Notes under the pieces: generated by a model
What the model saw: the letters and a program-made list of their open reading frames with translations, nothing else
Told to the model about the DNA's origin: nothing
The model's database searches: none
Part shown: in pieces, positions 25,276-33,454 of the stretch
How the letters are laid out: each line of letters starts with the position of its first letter
Position numbering within the stretch: the first letter of the stretch is position 1
NCBI GenBank assembly: GCA_003232015.1
Contig: QIKU01000260.1
Location: 1 to 34,361 of the forward strand
Length of the DNA: 34,361 bases
Direction: 5' to 3'
Source: Gammaproteobacteria bacterium
Lineage (GTDB): Bacteria; Pseudomonadota; Gammaproteobacteria; UBA6429
Translations under genes and position numbers: made by a program

Positions 25276-25626
25276 ATGTCAGAATCAGATTATATAGCCG
25301 ACCAGATGTCGGGAGGTTGCGGGAGTTCAGAACCCTTTGCACTTCAGGTTATCGACGACAGTATGGAACCGGAGTTCCAAAAGGATTGCATTATCATCAT
25401 TGATCCAACTGGCGTTGCCCGGCACGGAGCCTATGTGTTTGCAATGGTTGAAAGCGGTTATATTTTTCGGCAACTTCTTCAGGAAAATGATAAATATTAT
25501 CTGCAACCACTTAACGAAGCCTACATTCATGAAAAACGGATTATTCAGTTTGATAAAATTGAAGGTGTGATTGTTCAGCAATCAGGAGCTAATGGTCGGC
25601 GTAAAGAACGTAAACATTATGATTAA
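25276..25626 (+). CDS. S24/LexA-UmuD-like protein lacking the catalytic lysine
   Basis: This 116-residue protein is only the C-terminal fold of the LexA/UmuD/phage-repressor family, with no DNA-binding helix-turn-helix. DDSMEPEF contains the nucleophile-position Ser29, and the strand pattern up to LQPLNEAY is typical of S24. The catalytic Lys should sit about 36-37 residues after the Ser (LexA 119/156, UmuD 60/97); here that position is R65-Q66 in GYIFRQLL. With no Lys, self-cleavage is not expected. A Cys15-Gly16 pair recalls the UmuD Cys-Gly cleavage site but is only 14 residues before the Ser. Possibly a binding or signal-peptidase-like fold. The macro-domain gene follows after 25 bases. 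Confidence 0.8.
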   Translation: MSESDYIADQMSGGCGSSEPFALQVIDDSMEPEFQKDCIIIIDPTGVARHGAYVFAMVESGYIFRQLLQENDKYYLQPLNEAYIHEKRIIQFDKIEGVIVQQSGANGRRKERKHYD

Positions 25627-25651
25627 TTTCTTATTGAAGTAGTTACTGCTT

Positions 25652-26341
25652 ATGCCAAAACAAAATTTGGAATTTTTGTATGGCGACAGGGTGTTGCAGC
25701 TTCAGGTTTGCGATATTTTGAAAGCACCGGTGGATGTTATTGTTAACCCGGCTAATGGTTCCTTAATGCATGGCGGTGGGCTGGCTTTAAAAATTCAAAA
25801 TGCCGCAGGTTCAGAACTCGAACGCCAGAGCCGTACACTGATTGCCGAATACGGTGAACTTGAAAGTGGCATGGCAGTTTATACAACCGCTGGTCAGCTT
25901 CCCTATAAAGCCGTTATTCATGCCGTTGGCCCGATCATGGGTGAAGGCTATGAGCAGGATAAGTTAGAACAGGTTTTTTCACGCAGTTTGTTGTTATGTG
26001 AAACCAATGACTGGCAATCCATTGCTTTTCCGGCCATTAGCACCGGCATTTTCCGCGTTCCGGTTAATCTTTGTGCACAAGCCTGTTATAAATCCATTAC
26101 TCATTTTTGGGATGCGCGCAGTAGTTGTGCGGTTGAAAGAATTATTATGTGCTTAACTGAAAATAATTTTTCGGCTTTCTTTGAAGCGTTTCGTGAAAAA
26201 TCCTTTGATAATAAATCACTGGTAGAAGGGCAGGCCAGTGCAGATGAAGATCTATCTTCAGAAGAAAAGGTTGGCTATATTGATATTGATGAAAATGAAA
26301 TTTCAGATCAAGACGACAAAATACAGGACTGGTTTAAATAA
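25652..26341 (+). CDS. Macro-domain protein (ADP-ribose binding or hydrolase)
   Basis: Macro domains bind ADP-ribose and, in several classes, remove it from proteins or from O-acetyl-ADP-ribose. Residues 1-190 of the 229-residue product form one domain with VNPANGSLMHGGGLA (31-45), an ADP-ribose loop that keeps Asn35 and the GGG turn; VIHAVGP; and AFPAISTGIFRVP (about 126-138). The class cannot be fixed; it looks nearer the YmdB/MacroD kind than viral types. A C-terminal acidic tail (about 195-229) is unlike the compact family members. Together with the S24-like gene 25 bases upstream it may form a small stress unit. It ends eight bases before the convergent P450 gene. Confidence 0.9.
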   Translation: MPKQNLEFLYGDRVLQLQVCDILKAPVDVIVNPANGSLMHGGGLALKIQNAAGSELERQSRTLIAEYGELESGMAVYTTAGQLPYKAVIHAVGPIMGEGYEQDKLEQVFSRSLLLCETNDWQSIAFPAISTGIFRVPVNLCAQACYKSITHFWDARSSCAVERIIMCLTENNFSAFFEAFREKSFDNKSLVEGQASADEDLSSEEKVGYIDIDENEISDQDDKIQDWFK

Positions 26342-26349
26342 TAGAATTA

Positions 26350-27693
26350 TTAGCGCCAACTGAGATTGTAGTTTTCCGGAAAAGGCCCATTTTTATAATC
26401 AATGGGTCCATCATTGTTCAGCTCAGCCTTTAATATTACCTGTCGGATCATTTCCGGGATCATCACCATACCAATATATTTCCCAAGACATTCGTGAGAA
26501 CCAAAGCCAAAGTTAAAATTGTGATACCAGTTTCTATTCGGGTTAAATTTTTCCGGTTTATCAAAGGCATAAGAATCAAACATTGCGGACTGTGTTAACA
26601 ACCTAACGATGGTGCCTTTTTTAATTTCAGTTTCATGTGTCGTTCCTTTTGCAATGGTGTAATCGGTGGATGCTTTACGAAAGATATCAGGGCGGATAGG
26701 CACAAAGCGTAAGGCTTCCCAAACCAGGGCATCAAACTCGGCTCGTTCTTCAAATGAAGCCGCCTGTTTTGCTTTTTTTAATAGTTCGGGATGTTTAAGG
26801 AAGTACTCAATTACCTGAGAAGTTGCCTGAGACGTTGTTTCTATTGCGCCGATTAACAGCCCGCCTGCATTGGTACCCAGACGTACCAATGGGAAATCCA
26901 CACCCTTTGCAAAGGCTGTTCTAAGCATGCGGGTAACAATGTCATCCTGTTGTGGTTTCATTGCCATTCCTAGCAGACTCAGAACGATCCGTTTAGGATA
27001 ACTCAGCATGGCACGGATACCGCTGGTTGTTTTTATTATTACCAGCTTGCGAATGATTAATGATGCAATATAGGCACCGAGTTTATCGGAGACTTTGTTG
27101 TGTTCATCGGTAATATGCTGAGACTCTTTATCGCTTAGCATATCAAATGGCTGGTTATTAAAGGCATCGTACTGATTCCAGTACGACCATTCGATAAGTT
27201 CTTTTGGCTCAACACCATCAAGGCCAAAATAGTCCTGCACTAAAGTAACTGGCACCATTCTGCAATACGCATTGACCACTTCAATGCTACCATTGGCTTT
27301 ATCAAGAATGTCCTTTGCAGCATCAGCAACCAGCTTTCTTACCTGTGGTAAGTCATCGCGGTTTAACATGCCCTGCATTAGCGATTTCTCACGATAGTGC
27401 AAGGCATTGTCATCATGTGCCATTAAATAGCCGTCGTTGGGACCGGTTACACTCATTTTGGGCTTATAAAGATCAACCGTGAATATTTTTGGCATGCTTA
27501 GCATATCTCTAACGTCAGGAAAAAGTGATACCAGCGTACACTCAGGTGTTACCAGTACCGGGCGCTCCTTTCTAAGTTGTGCGAAGAAAGGGAGGCGTTC
27601 ATCTGACTTTATCCAGCTATCAACAAGCAGGTATTTATCTGCAAGTGCGGCATTATCATAGTCTTTTAGATAGTCTCTTTGTGAGTTCAACAT
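26350..27693 (-). CDS. Cytochrome P450
   Basis: The 447-residue protein is a soluble bacterial P450. Heme ligand Cys402 lies in FGFGSHECLG; the K-helix ExxR is E326-A-L-R329; the I-helix has GAIETT (282-287), keeping the acid-Thr pair that activates oxygen. There is no signal peptide or anchor. The heme loop (GFGSHECLGKYIG...IP.M) has a His before the Glu-Cys, somewhat like fungal Ppo-type P450 domains that rearrange fatty acid hydroperoxides, but the kept acid-Thr pair fits a normal monooxygenase, so the reaction is open. It is 20 bases downstream of a di-heme oxygenase-like gene on the same strand, suggesting one pathway. No ferredoxin or reductase gene is nearby. Confidence 0.92.
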   Translation of the reverse strand: MLNSQRDYLKDYDNAALADKYLLVDSWIKSDERLPFFAQLRKERPVLVTPECTLVSLFPDVRDMLSMPKIFTVDLYKPKMSVTGPNDGYLMAHDDNALHYREKSLMQGMLNRDDLPQVRKLVADAAKDILDKANGSIEVVNAYCRMVPVTLVQDYFGLDGVEPKELIEWSYWNQYDAFNNQPFDMLSDKESQHITDEHNKVSDKLGAYIASLIIRKLVIIKTTSGIRAMLSYPKRIVLSLLGMAMKPQQDDIVTRMLRTAFAKGVDFPLVRLGTNAGGLLIGAIETTSQATSQVIEYFLKHPELLKKAKQAASFEERAEFDALVWEALRFVPIRPDIFRKASTDYTIAKGTTHETEIKKGTIVRLLTQSAMFDSYAFDKPEKFNPNRNWYHNFNFGFGSHECLGKYIGMVMIPEMIRQVILKAELNNDGPIDYKNGPFPENYNLSWR

Positions 27694-27713
27694 TTTCCCC
27701 TCATCGATAATTT

Positions 27714-29792
27714 TTATAATGTTTTTAAGTACTCAATCAATTCATACCGTTGTTGCTTGCTTAACAGACTGCCATATTCATGGCCTGTATTCAGGTTACC
27801 AGCTTGTGAGGTTGAAAAGATGAAGCCAGCGTAGCCGCTACTTTTAAAGCCGACTTTTACAGGGTCAAATTCACGGCTGCCGACTGTAAATTCATTAGGT
27901 CGATATATGCCAGCGTCTGGGTCGCCTGCTTTTTTCACAGGTAGCAATAAATCGTACAACGTCGGAATGGAACCATTGTGAAGGTAAGGCGCGGTTGCCC
28001 ATATGCCATTTAATGAACGTGCTTTATAGGCTAATAAGGAGTTGTAGGGGTTAGCCGTTGTATCGGGCGTGTAATCGCCATTTTTAATACTGGCTTTAAT
28101 TTCATTTTGGGTAAAAGACATTGCAAGGGTGTAGGCCCAGTCTGCCCAGCGGCGGATAAACCATTTATCCGCATCTGGGGTTGCGACGACACCTTTAGTT
28201 ACGGCTGTTAAAATTTGTGCAACGGGCGCGGTTTCCGCAATAACCACTGTCCCAACATCGGTGTCCTGATAAGTATGTTTAAGGTTTCCTGATTTACCGG
28301 TATAGCTTACGCTATTGGCAGCCATTGCCGGATCGGTACCTGCTTTTTTTATTCCCAACATATTGGCGGTGATAAGACGCTTCGCATCTTCACGATCAAT
28401 AATTTCATGGCAGGACTGGCAGTGTCGGGCATAAATTAATTGCCCTTTATGTGCTTTTGCTTTATCAATTTTACCCAGCATATCAGGCCATTGTGGTGAC
28501 TGAAGTCTACGCAGATGCGCTTCGAGACGTTGCAGGTTTACCAAATCCACCGATGATTTAAAGTCGATATGTTGTTTTTTATTTTTCTGGCCACTTAGCC
28601 ATGTTGCCAGGCTAAAGCCGGGATCACTGGCTTTCCAGTCCAGAATAGCAAATACACCAATCACTTCACCGGTATTGCGTCCCATTGGACCTACGCCTGC
28701 ATTGCTGGCTATACCATTCCATTGCACGTAGTCCGATTGGGCTATGTCCCATAAAAAGGGGTAACTTACGGGAGCATTGGGTTCATTAAAAATGGCATTT
28801 CTAACACTCAACATTTGTTTGAGTGTTAAACCGGGGTAGCCAGTTTTTGTTGATTGCAGGCGATTGATAATTTGTGCAAATTGATCATCGTGGAGAACAG
28901 TTTCGTTAACACCCTCGAGAACATTGTTGATTTCAGTGTCGTTTAATAAACGCTGGCCGTTAGGGTGGGTAATTAATGCAAGCAGGGTTGCCAGTTGTTT
29001 TTTATTTATCACATGTTGAAGAACACGATTATAAATACGGCCAAAGGCATCCAGGCGGGCGTAACCGTATTTAACTCGGCTATGGTTCAGGGTGTTATAC
29101 AAGCGGCGTCTTTCCAGCCATATTTTTAAATCAGCAATAACATCATCTTTACGATCATAGTCATTATTAAGTGCCAGAACATTTTGTATAAAAATTTGCT
29201 GTTTGTCTTCATGGAGAGCCGCACTCAGGGCATCTTCCAGTTCGTTCATAAAACCTGCCATATCGGCCATCGATGGGCCGCCATCAATCCGTATAGCCTG
29301 CCCTTTATAATTGATTTGTGCGGTATGGCAAGCGGCGCAGGTAAAACCAATATAGTCTTTCCCCTGATAGGTTTCTTTTACAAAGCCAACAGGGAGTGCA
29401 TCTGGATTAAAAAAGGTTGCCTTTTGTGGCAGGTAACGGAATTTGTCAATATTATTATTCGAGAGGAATCGTTCTGTGGAGTTAGCCTGTTGCAGTACCA
29501 TTAAAAAATCATACGGTAATACTGCTGAGCCCTGGGTGGTGTTATAAAACCACAGGCTGTCAGATTCACTCCAGCCTTGTTGTAAATAAACAGGAGTGGA
29601 ATAGTTTTCTTTAAAGGTACCGTCTGCCATTGCAATAGCACCACGGTTGGGGTCGTTATCCCATATCTGATAAGTTTTTCCGGCAGCGAGAATAAGGAAT
29701 ACAGTAACAAAAGAAAGCAGAATAGTACGTGGGAGTATTTTTGGGTAGCGCTTGAATAACTTAAAGATGAAATAAACCAGCTTGTAAAACAT
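27714..29792 (-). CDS. Membrane-anchored di-heme cytochrome c, RoxA / fatty acid di-heme oxygenase-like
   Basis: This 692-residue protein has an uncleaved-looking anchor (about 22-40), so the enzyme should face the periplasm. Two heme-c sites are present: CAACH (152-156) and CQSCH (458-462). The C-terminal segment LNGIWATAPYLHNGSIPTLYDLLLP with the later R, F, G and DP residues (about 575-640) is the conserved block of the RoxA rubber oxygenase / PA2077-PA2078 fatty acid dioxygenase superfamily and related di-heme peroxidases. Which substrate it uses is not visible: hydrophobic chains (isoprenoids or unsaturated fatty acids) fit known members, and a true peroxidase remains possible. It is the first gene of a two-gene unit with a P450. 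Upstream is a 209-base gap with a 12-base palindrome. Confidence 0.85.
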   Translation of the reverse strand: MFYKLVYFIFKLFKRYPKILPRTILLSFVTVFLILAAGKTYQIWDNDPNRGAIAMADGTFKENYSTPVYLQQGWSESDSLWFYNTTQGSAVLPYDFLMVLQQANSTERFLSNNNIDKFRYLPQKATFFNPDALPVGFVKETYQGKDYIGFTCAACHTAQINYKGQAIRIDGGPSMADMAGFMNELEDALSAALHEDKQQIFIQNVLALNNDYDRKDDVIADLKIWLERRRLYNTLNHSRVKYGYARLDAFGRIYNRVLQHVINKKQLATLLALITHPNGQRLLNDTEINNVLEGVNETVLHDDQFAQIINRLQSTKTGYPGLTLKQMLSVRNAIFNEPNAPVSYPFLWDIAQSDYVQWNGIASNAGVGPMGRNTGEVIGVFAILDWKASDPGFSLATWLSGQKNKKQHIDFKSSVDLVNLQRLEAHLRRLQSPQWPDMLGKIDKAKAHKGQLIYARHCQSCHEIIDREDAKRLITANMLGIKKAGTDPAMAANSVSYTGKSGNLKHTYQDTDVGTVVIAETAPVAQILTAVTKGVVATPDADKWFIRRWADWAYTLAMSFTQNEIKASIKNGDYTPDTTANPYNSLLAYKARSLNGIWATAPYLHNGSIPTLYDLLLPVKKAGDPDAGIYRPNEFTVGSREFDPVKVGFKSSGYAGFIFSTSQAGNLNTGHEYGSLLSKQQRYELIEYLKTL

Positions 29793-29859
29793 TTATTATC
29801 CCTCCCTGGAAATTACAGATATATTATCACAATAAATATATTATGTGATGCTAAATATG

Positions 29860-29883
29860 AAAAAAACCGGCTTAATAATCGGT
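29860..29883 (-). terminator. Possible weak intrinsic terminator after cvfB
   Basis: On the minus strand ACCG and CGGT arms (4 bp, 10-base loop) are followed by seven T. It lies 119 bases after the cvfB stop, on its strand. The stem is short, so termination may be weak. Confidence 0.3.
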
Positions 29884-29892
29884 AATATTACC
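29881..29892. promoter_or_regulatory. Perfect 12-base palindrome upstream of the di-heme gene
   Basis: GGTAATATTACC is fully self-complementary and lies about 90 bases before the di-heme gene ATG (29792). It could be an operator for a dimeric regulator of the di-heme/P450 unit. It also borders the weak terminator stem just next to it, so the two readings compete. Confidence 0.35.
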
Positions 29893-30001
29893 AGAATCCG
29901 ACATGGCGACCGTTGTTGTTTCCTGGCAAAGTAGCTGGTGGTTAAATCATAGTTTATTAGGTAAAAGGAGTTAAAACAAAAGGTAACTGTTAGCGGGGTA
30001 C

Positions 30002-30832
30002 TCAGGTTAAGCGTATACAATCTTTTTCTATACTAATTAAACGTTTTTTATATAGAGCACCCAATGCTTTTTTGTAATTGGATTTGCTTACAGCATATTG
30101 TTTATAGATATCTTCAGGTTTACTTTTGTCGGTGAGAGTTGACTCGCCTTTGTGTGTTTTCAGGTAATCAATAATTTCATCTGCAAGACTGATCCTTGAC
30201 TGGCTGGTATTAAGTTGCAGGGTTAAATCGACTTTATTATCAGGCCGTATATTTTTTATAAAGCCTTTTATCTTTTGGCCAAAGGATAATTTCTGAAAAA
30301 TATCGCCTTCGTAAAGTATACCGAAATATTGGTTATTGATAATGGCTTTATAGCCTAAGTCGGTTTTTCCTGCAATCAGCAAGTCAACTTGTTGTTTTTG
30401 TTGATAGCCACTGGTTTCGTCTTTTATAAATTTATTAATTTTGGACGAGGCTACAATGCGGTCGGCATATTTATCCAGATAAAGGAAAACAATATAGGAA
30501 CGTCCTACTTCCATTTTTCGGTGTTGCTCGCCGAAGGGAACAAGAATATCTTTAGCTAAACCCCAGTCTAAAAAAGCCCCAACATTATTAACGGCTGCAA
30601 CACGCAGATAAGCGGCTTCGCCAACGCAGGCTAGTGGTGTTTGGGTGGTGGCAATTAAGGTGTCGTCAGAGTCGGCGTAAATAAAAACATTAAGTATATC
30701 GTCGACTTCAACAGCATCTGGCATATAACGTTTTGGGAGCAGGATTTCACCCTGGTTACCATCATCAAGGTATAAACCGTAGTCTACAAATTTAGTAACC
30801 CGTAATTTATTATATTGGCCAATTTTAATCAT
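30002..30832 (-). CDS. cvfB: CvfB-family S1-domain RNA-binding protein
   Basis: A cytoplasmic protein of 276 residues with tandem S1-like domains and a winged-helix end. The first domain reads MIKIGQYNKLRVTKFVDYGLYLDD, then GEILLPKRYMP; the second has AAVNNVGAFLDWGLAKDILVPFGEQ; the third, LIAGKTDLGYKAIINNQYFGILYEGDIF. The C-terminus (about 225-276; DIYKQYAVSKSNYKKALGALYKKRLI) is the winged helix. Staphylococcal CvfB, also called YitL in Bacillus, binds RNA and affects virulence genes; in gammaproteobacteria its role is little known. Its ATG is seven bases after the DUF445 stop, so both are in the leftward mltD-DUF445-cvfB series. Confidence 0.92.
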   Translation of the reverse strand: MIKIGQYNKLRVTKFVDYGLYLDDGNQGEILLPKRYMPDAVEVDDILNVFIYADSDDTLIATTQTPLACVGEAAYLRVAAVNNVGAFLDWGLAKDILVPFGEQHRKMEVGRSYIVFLYLDKYADRIVASSKINKFIKDETSGYQQKQQVDLLIAGKTDLGYKAIINNQYFGILYEGDIFQKLSFGQKIKGFIKNIRPDNKVDLTLQLNTSQSRISLADEIIDYLKTHKGESTLTDKSKPEDIYKQYAVSKSNYKKALGALYKKRLISIEKDCIRLT

Positions 30833-30839
30833 AGATGTT

Positions 30840-31556
30840 TCAGAATGTAGCGTTGCTTAAGAGTGCTGCAACAAAGCCTATGAGGCCACCAAACACGCCA
30901 CCCCAAACAACCAGCCAGCCTAAATGTTCTTTTATCATTGTTTGTATAATGTCTTTAACCAGTTTTGGTGTGAGTTCATTCAGTCGTTGCTCTACTATGT
31001 GTTCTACTTTGCCACGCAGTTCAGTTAATACATCGGGTTGTTCGATTTCGTCTTTTAGTAAAGTCATAAAAGTGGGTTGCTGAGTGATTTCAATCAGTGA
31101 TTGTTTCATGCTGCTTATAAAGGGTTCTTTGAGTGGCGTAAGAGCATCGCGGCCACCAAACATGCCAAGCATACCACCGAAAGATGATTCCATAATTACT
31201 TTTATTAATCCATCAAAAGAGGGGCTAAGATCAACTTTTGCGATAACGGGGGCTAAGTGTAAGTCGGGTATGTTGCCGTTGTCACCACTGAGTAGTCGGT
31301 CAATATTTTCTTCAGTGAAAAATTGCGTCATCATTAGCTCACGAATGCCGCGCTTAAAGTCTTCGAAACGGGCAGGGATAACCCCCGAACCGTATAAGCC
31401 CGGAACTTTTTCAAATAGCATATGAATAGCAAGCCAGTTGGTGATGGCACCGGATAAAGCAAATAGACCAACGGTTAAGACCATGCTTGATTTTAAGGCG
31501 ATCCCTGCAATGCAAATCAACAATGCAATAACATTTGTTATGATATTTTTATTCAT
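30840..31556 (-). CDS. DUF445 family membrane protein
   Basis: The 238-residue product has N-terminal membrane segments (about 5-45; IITNVIALLICIAGIAL and MVLTVGLFALSGAITNWLAIHMLF), a long amphipathic middle and a C-terminal membrane segment (about 215-235; LGWLVVWGGVFGGLIGFVAALLS). The GAITNWLAIHMLF and VIPARFEDFKRGI blocks are the DUF445 hallmarks. Function is unknown; the family is found in inner membranes of many bacteria. It sits 30 bases after the mltD stop and 7 bases before cvfB, suggesting shared transcription. Confidence 0.9.
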   Translation of the reverse strand: MNKNIITNVIALLICIAGIALKSSMVLTVGLFALSGAITNWLAIHMLFEKVPGLYGSGVIPARFEDFKRGIRELMMTQFFTEENIDRLLSGDNGNIPDLHLAPVIAKVDLSPSFDGLIKVIMESSFGGMLGMFGGRDALTPLKEPFISSMKQSLIEITQQPTFMTLLKDEIEQPDVLTELRGKVEHIVEQRLNELTPKLVKDIIQTMIKEHLGWLVVWGGVFGGLIGFVAALLSNATF

Positions 31557-31586
31557 GATTAGAGGTAATATACTAAGAGTGACAGA

Positions 31587-33260
31587 TTAACCGGTTTGTC
31601 TTGTTACATCGACATAGAGTGTGACACGCTGGCCAGGTTGCAAATACTTTTTATTACGCAAGCGCTTGTTCCAGCGCAATAACTGGCTGACACTGACTTT
31701 AAATTTATTGGCGATTTTTGCCAGTGAGTCACCACTACGAACGCGGTAACCAATGCGCTGCATAATATTACGGCGTTCTGGAATATACAAACGACCTGAA
31801 TTGTTATATGAAGTGCTTGCACCAGTACGTGACCAGATGATTAATTTCTGGCCGGGTTTTAAGGTGTCACGGGGTGCCATTGAATTCCATTTTGCCAGAG
31901 AACGGACATTAACTTTGTGCTGTCTTGACAGGCTCCAGAAGGTGTCACCTTGACGTACAATATGTGAAACCTTAATACCTTTACGATGAATATTTTGCTG
32001 TGTTTTTAAACGCTGTTTGGCGCTGTATTTATAACTGCGTAAACTTTTGCTGGCGACAGGAATGGTCAGGCTATGGCCTGCACGTAAGAAATTTTTGCGA
32101 AGCCGGTTAACGTGTTTAATACTGGAAATGCTGGTGTGGTATTTATTGGCAATGGTGCCAATGGTTTCACCTTTGCGTATTTTGTGACGGACCCAACGAA
32201 TACGTTGCTTTTCGGGTAACACGGCCAATTTTTCTTTAAAGATAGTGGCCTGGCTAATGGGTAGTAAAATATAATGGGGGCCGCTGGGGGAGGTTGCCCA
32301 ACGATTAAAGGCCGGGTTAAGTTGGTAAATATCATCTAATGGCAGTTCGGCAAGCTCTGCAACAAGCGCTAAATCAATTTGAGAGTGTGTGTTGACTTTT
32401 TCCAGATAAGGTGAGTTTTCAATTTTGGTTAGTTTTATATTATATTTGTCAGGATCAGCAACGATGCGTTTTAGTGCAAGTAATTTTGGGACATATGCAC
32501 GCGTTTCAGCGGGTAGCTTCAGATTCCAAAAATCAGTTGGCTTGCCGAGACGTTTATTTTTTCGTATAGCTCGGTGTACATTGCGTTCCCCAGAATTATA
32601 AGCGGCCAGCGCCAGCAACCAGTCTCCTTTAAATTGCCGCCGCAAATTAGTCAGTAGTTGATAGGCTGCAATGGTTGAAGCATACACATCACGGCGGCCG
32701 TCATACCACCAGTTTTGTTTTAAACCATACCGTTTGCCCGTAGCCGGAATGAATTGCCAGATACCGGAGGCGCGGCCATGCGAGTAAGCGAAGGGTTTAA
32801 AAGCACTTTCAACAATCGGCAGCAGTGCAATGTCACTTGGAATATTCATTTTTTCGGCTGTTGCAACAATGTAGTGCATATAAGGTGCAGCACGCTCGGA
32901 CACGCGTTTCATATAAGCAGGATTTTTTGCGTACCATCTTAATTGTTGATCAAGACGGGGATTATTTTGCCTGGGTAACGAAAAGGTATCACGAAGACGT
33001 TGCCAGACATCATCCGGTTCACGGTTCGCTGGAAAGATATCCTCATGTTGCTCATCCGCAGTGGCTAACTGTTCTGAGTAAAATAGCTGCGCCGGGAAGG
33101 GGGCATCGTCTGATAAGGCATTCCTTGTGATCTGTTCAGATGCAGACACTTCAATGGTAGCTACCGAATCTGTGTTATTATTTTGTGGAGAGTCTGCCTT
33201 TTGAGGAAAACTGCATCCTGTTGCCAAAAGGCAACAGAGTAATAGTGATATTTTTATCAT
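31587..33260 (-). CDS. mltD: Membrane-bound lytic murein transglycosylase D with three LysM repeats
   Basis: MltD cuts the glycan strands of peptidoglycan from the inner face of the outer membrane. The 557-residue product has a short lipoprotein signal ending at Cys16 (LATGC). The SLT catalytic domain (about 105-250) has catalytic Glu151 in LLPIVESAFKPFAYSHGRASGIWQFIPATG, plus LALAAYNSGERNVHRAI. Three LysM repeats follow at about 356-398, 434-478 and 507-552, each with the G-(D/E)-(T/S) start and an NxLR or WN middle. E. coli MltD has two. Transcription is leftward; the divergent yafS-like gene lies 194 bases away. Confidence 0.95.
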   Translation of the reverse strand: MIKISLLLCCLLATGCSFPQKADSPQNNNTDSVATIEVSASEQITRNALSDDAPFPAQLFYSEQLATADEQHEDIFPANREPDDVWQRLRDTFSLPRQNNPRLDQQLRWYAKNPAYMKRVSERAAPYMHYIVATAEKMNIPSDIALLPIVESAFKPFAYSHGRASGIWQFIPATGKRYGLKQNWWYDGRRDVYASTIAAYQLLTNLRRQFKGDWLLALAAYNSGERNVHRAIRKNKRLGKPTDFWNLKLPAETRAYVPKLLALKRIVADPDKYNIKLTKIENSPYLEKVNTHSQIDLALVAELAELPLDDIYQLNPAFNRWATSPSGPHYILLPISQATIFKEKLAVLPEKQRIRWVRHKIRKGETIGTIANKYHTSISSIKHVNRLRKNFLRAGHSLTIPVASKSLRSYKYSAKQRLKTQQNIHRKGIKVSHIVRQGDTFWSLSRQHKVNVRSLAKWNSMAPRDTLKPGQKLIIWSRTGASTSYNNSGRLYIPERRNIMQRIGYRVRSGDSLAKIANKFKVSVSQLLRWNKRLRNKKYLQPGQRVTLYVDVTRQTG

Positions 33261-33343
33261 ATTTTCTTTTTAATGTTTAAAGACTTAGCGTATTTTACTT
33301 GAGCATGACAGATCATAGAAGGGTTAGATAGCGATTCATGTCA

Positions 33344-33390
33344 CTTATTCAACATTTACACCACACACTAAATAAGCTACTTTGAATAAG
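33344..33390. repeat. 9-base inverted repeat between mltD and the methyltransferase gene
   Basis: CTTATTCAA (33344-33352) and TTGAATAAG (33382-33390) are exact inverted copies with a 29-base spacer, in the divergent promoter gap. It could be a regulator site or a loose hairpin. No clear -35/-10 pair could be fixed here. Confidence 0.3.
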
Positions 33391-33454
33391 GTAAAATACA
33401 GTTTTTCATGGATAATATGCAACTTTAACTAATTCATATAACTTATTGTTTATA

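Noticed and set aside
33446..33454. TTG start for the methyltransferase
   Set aside because: An in-frame ATG three codons later is available and the extra residues MFI match nothing.
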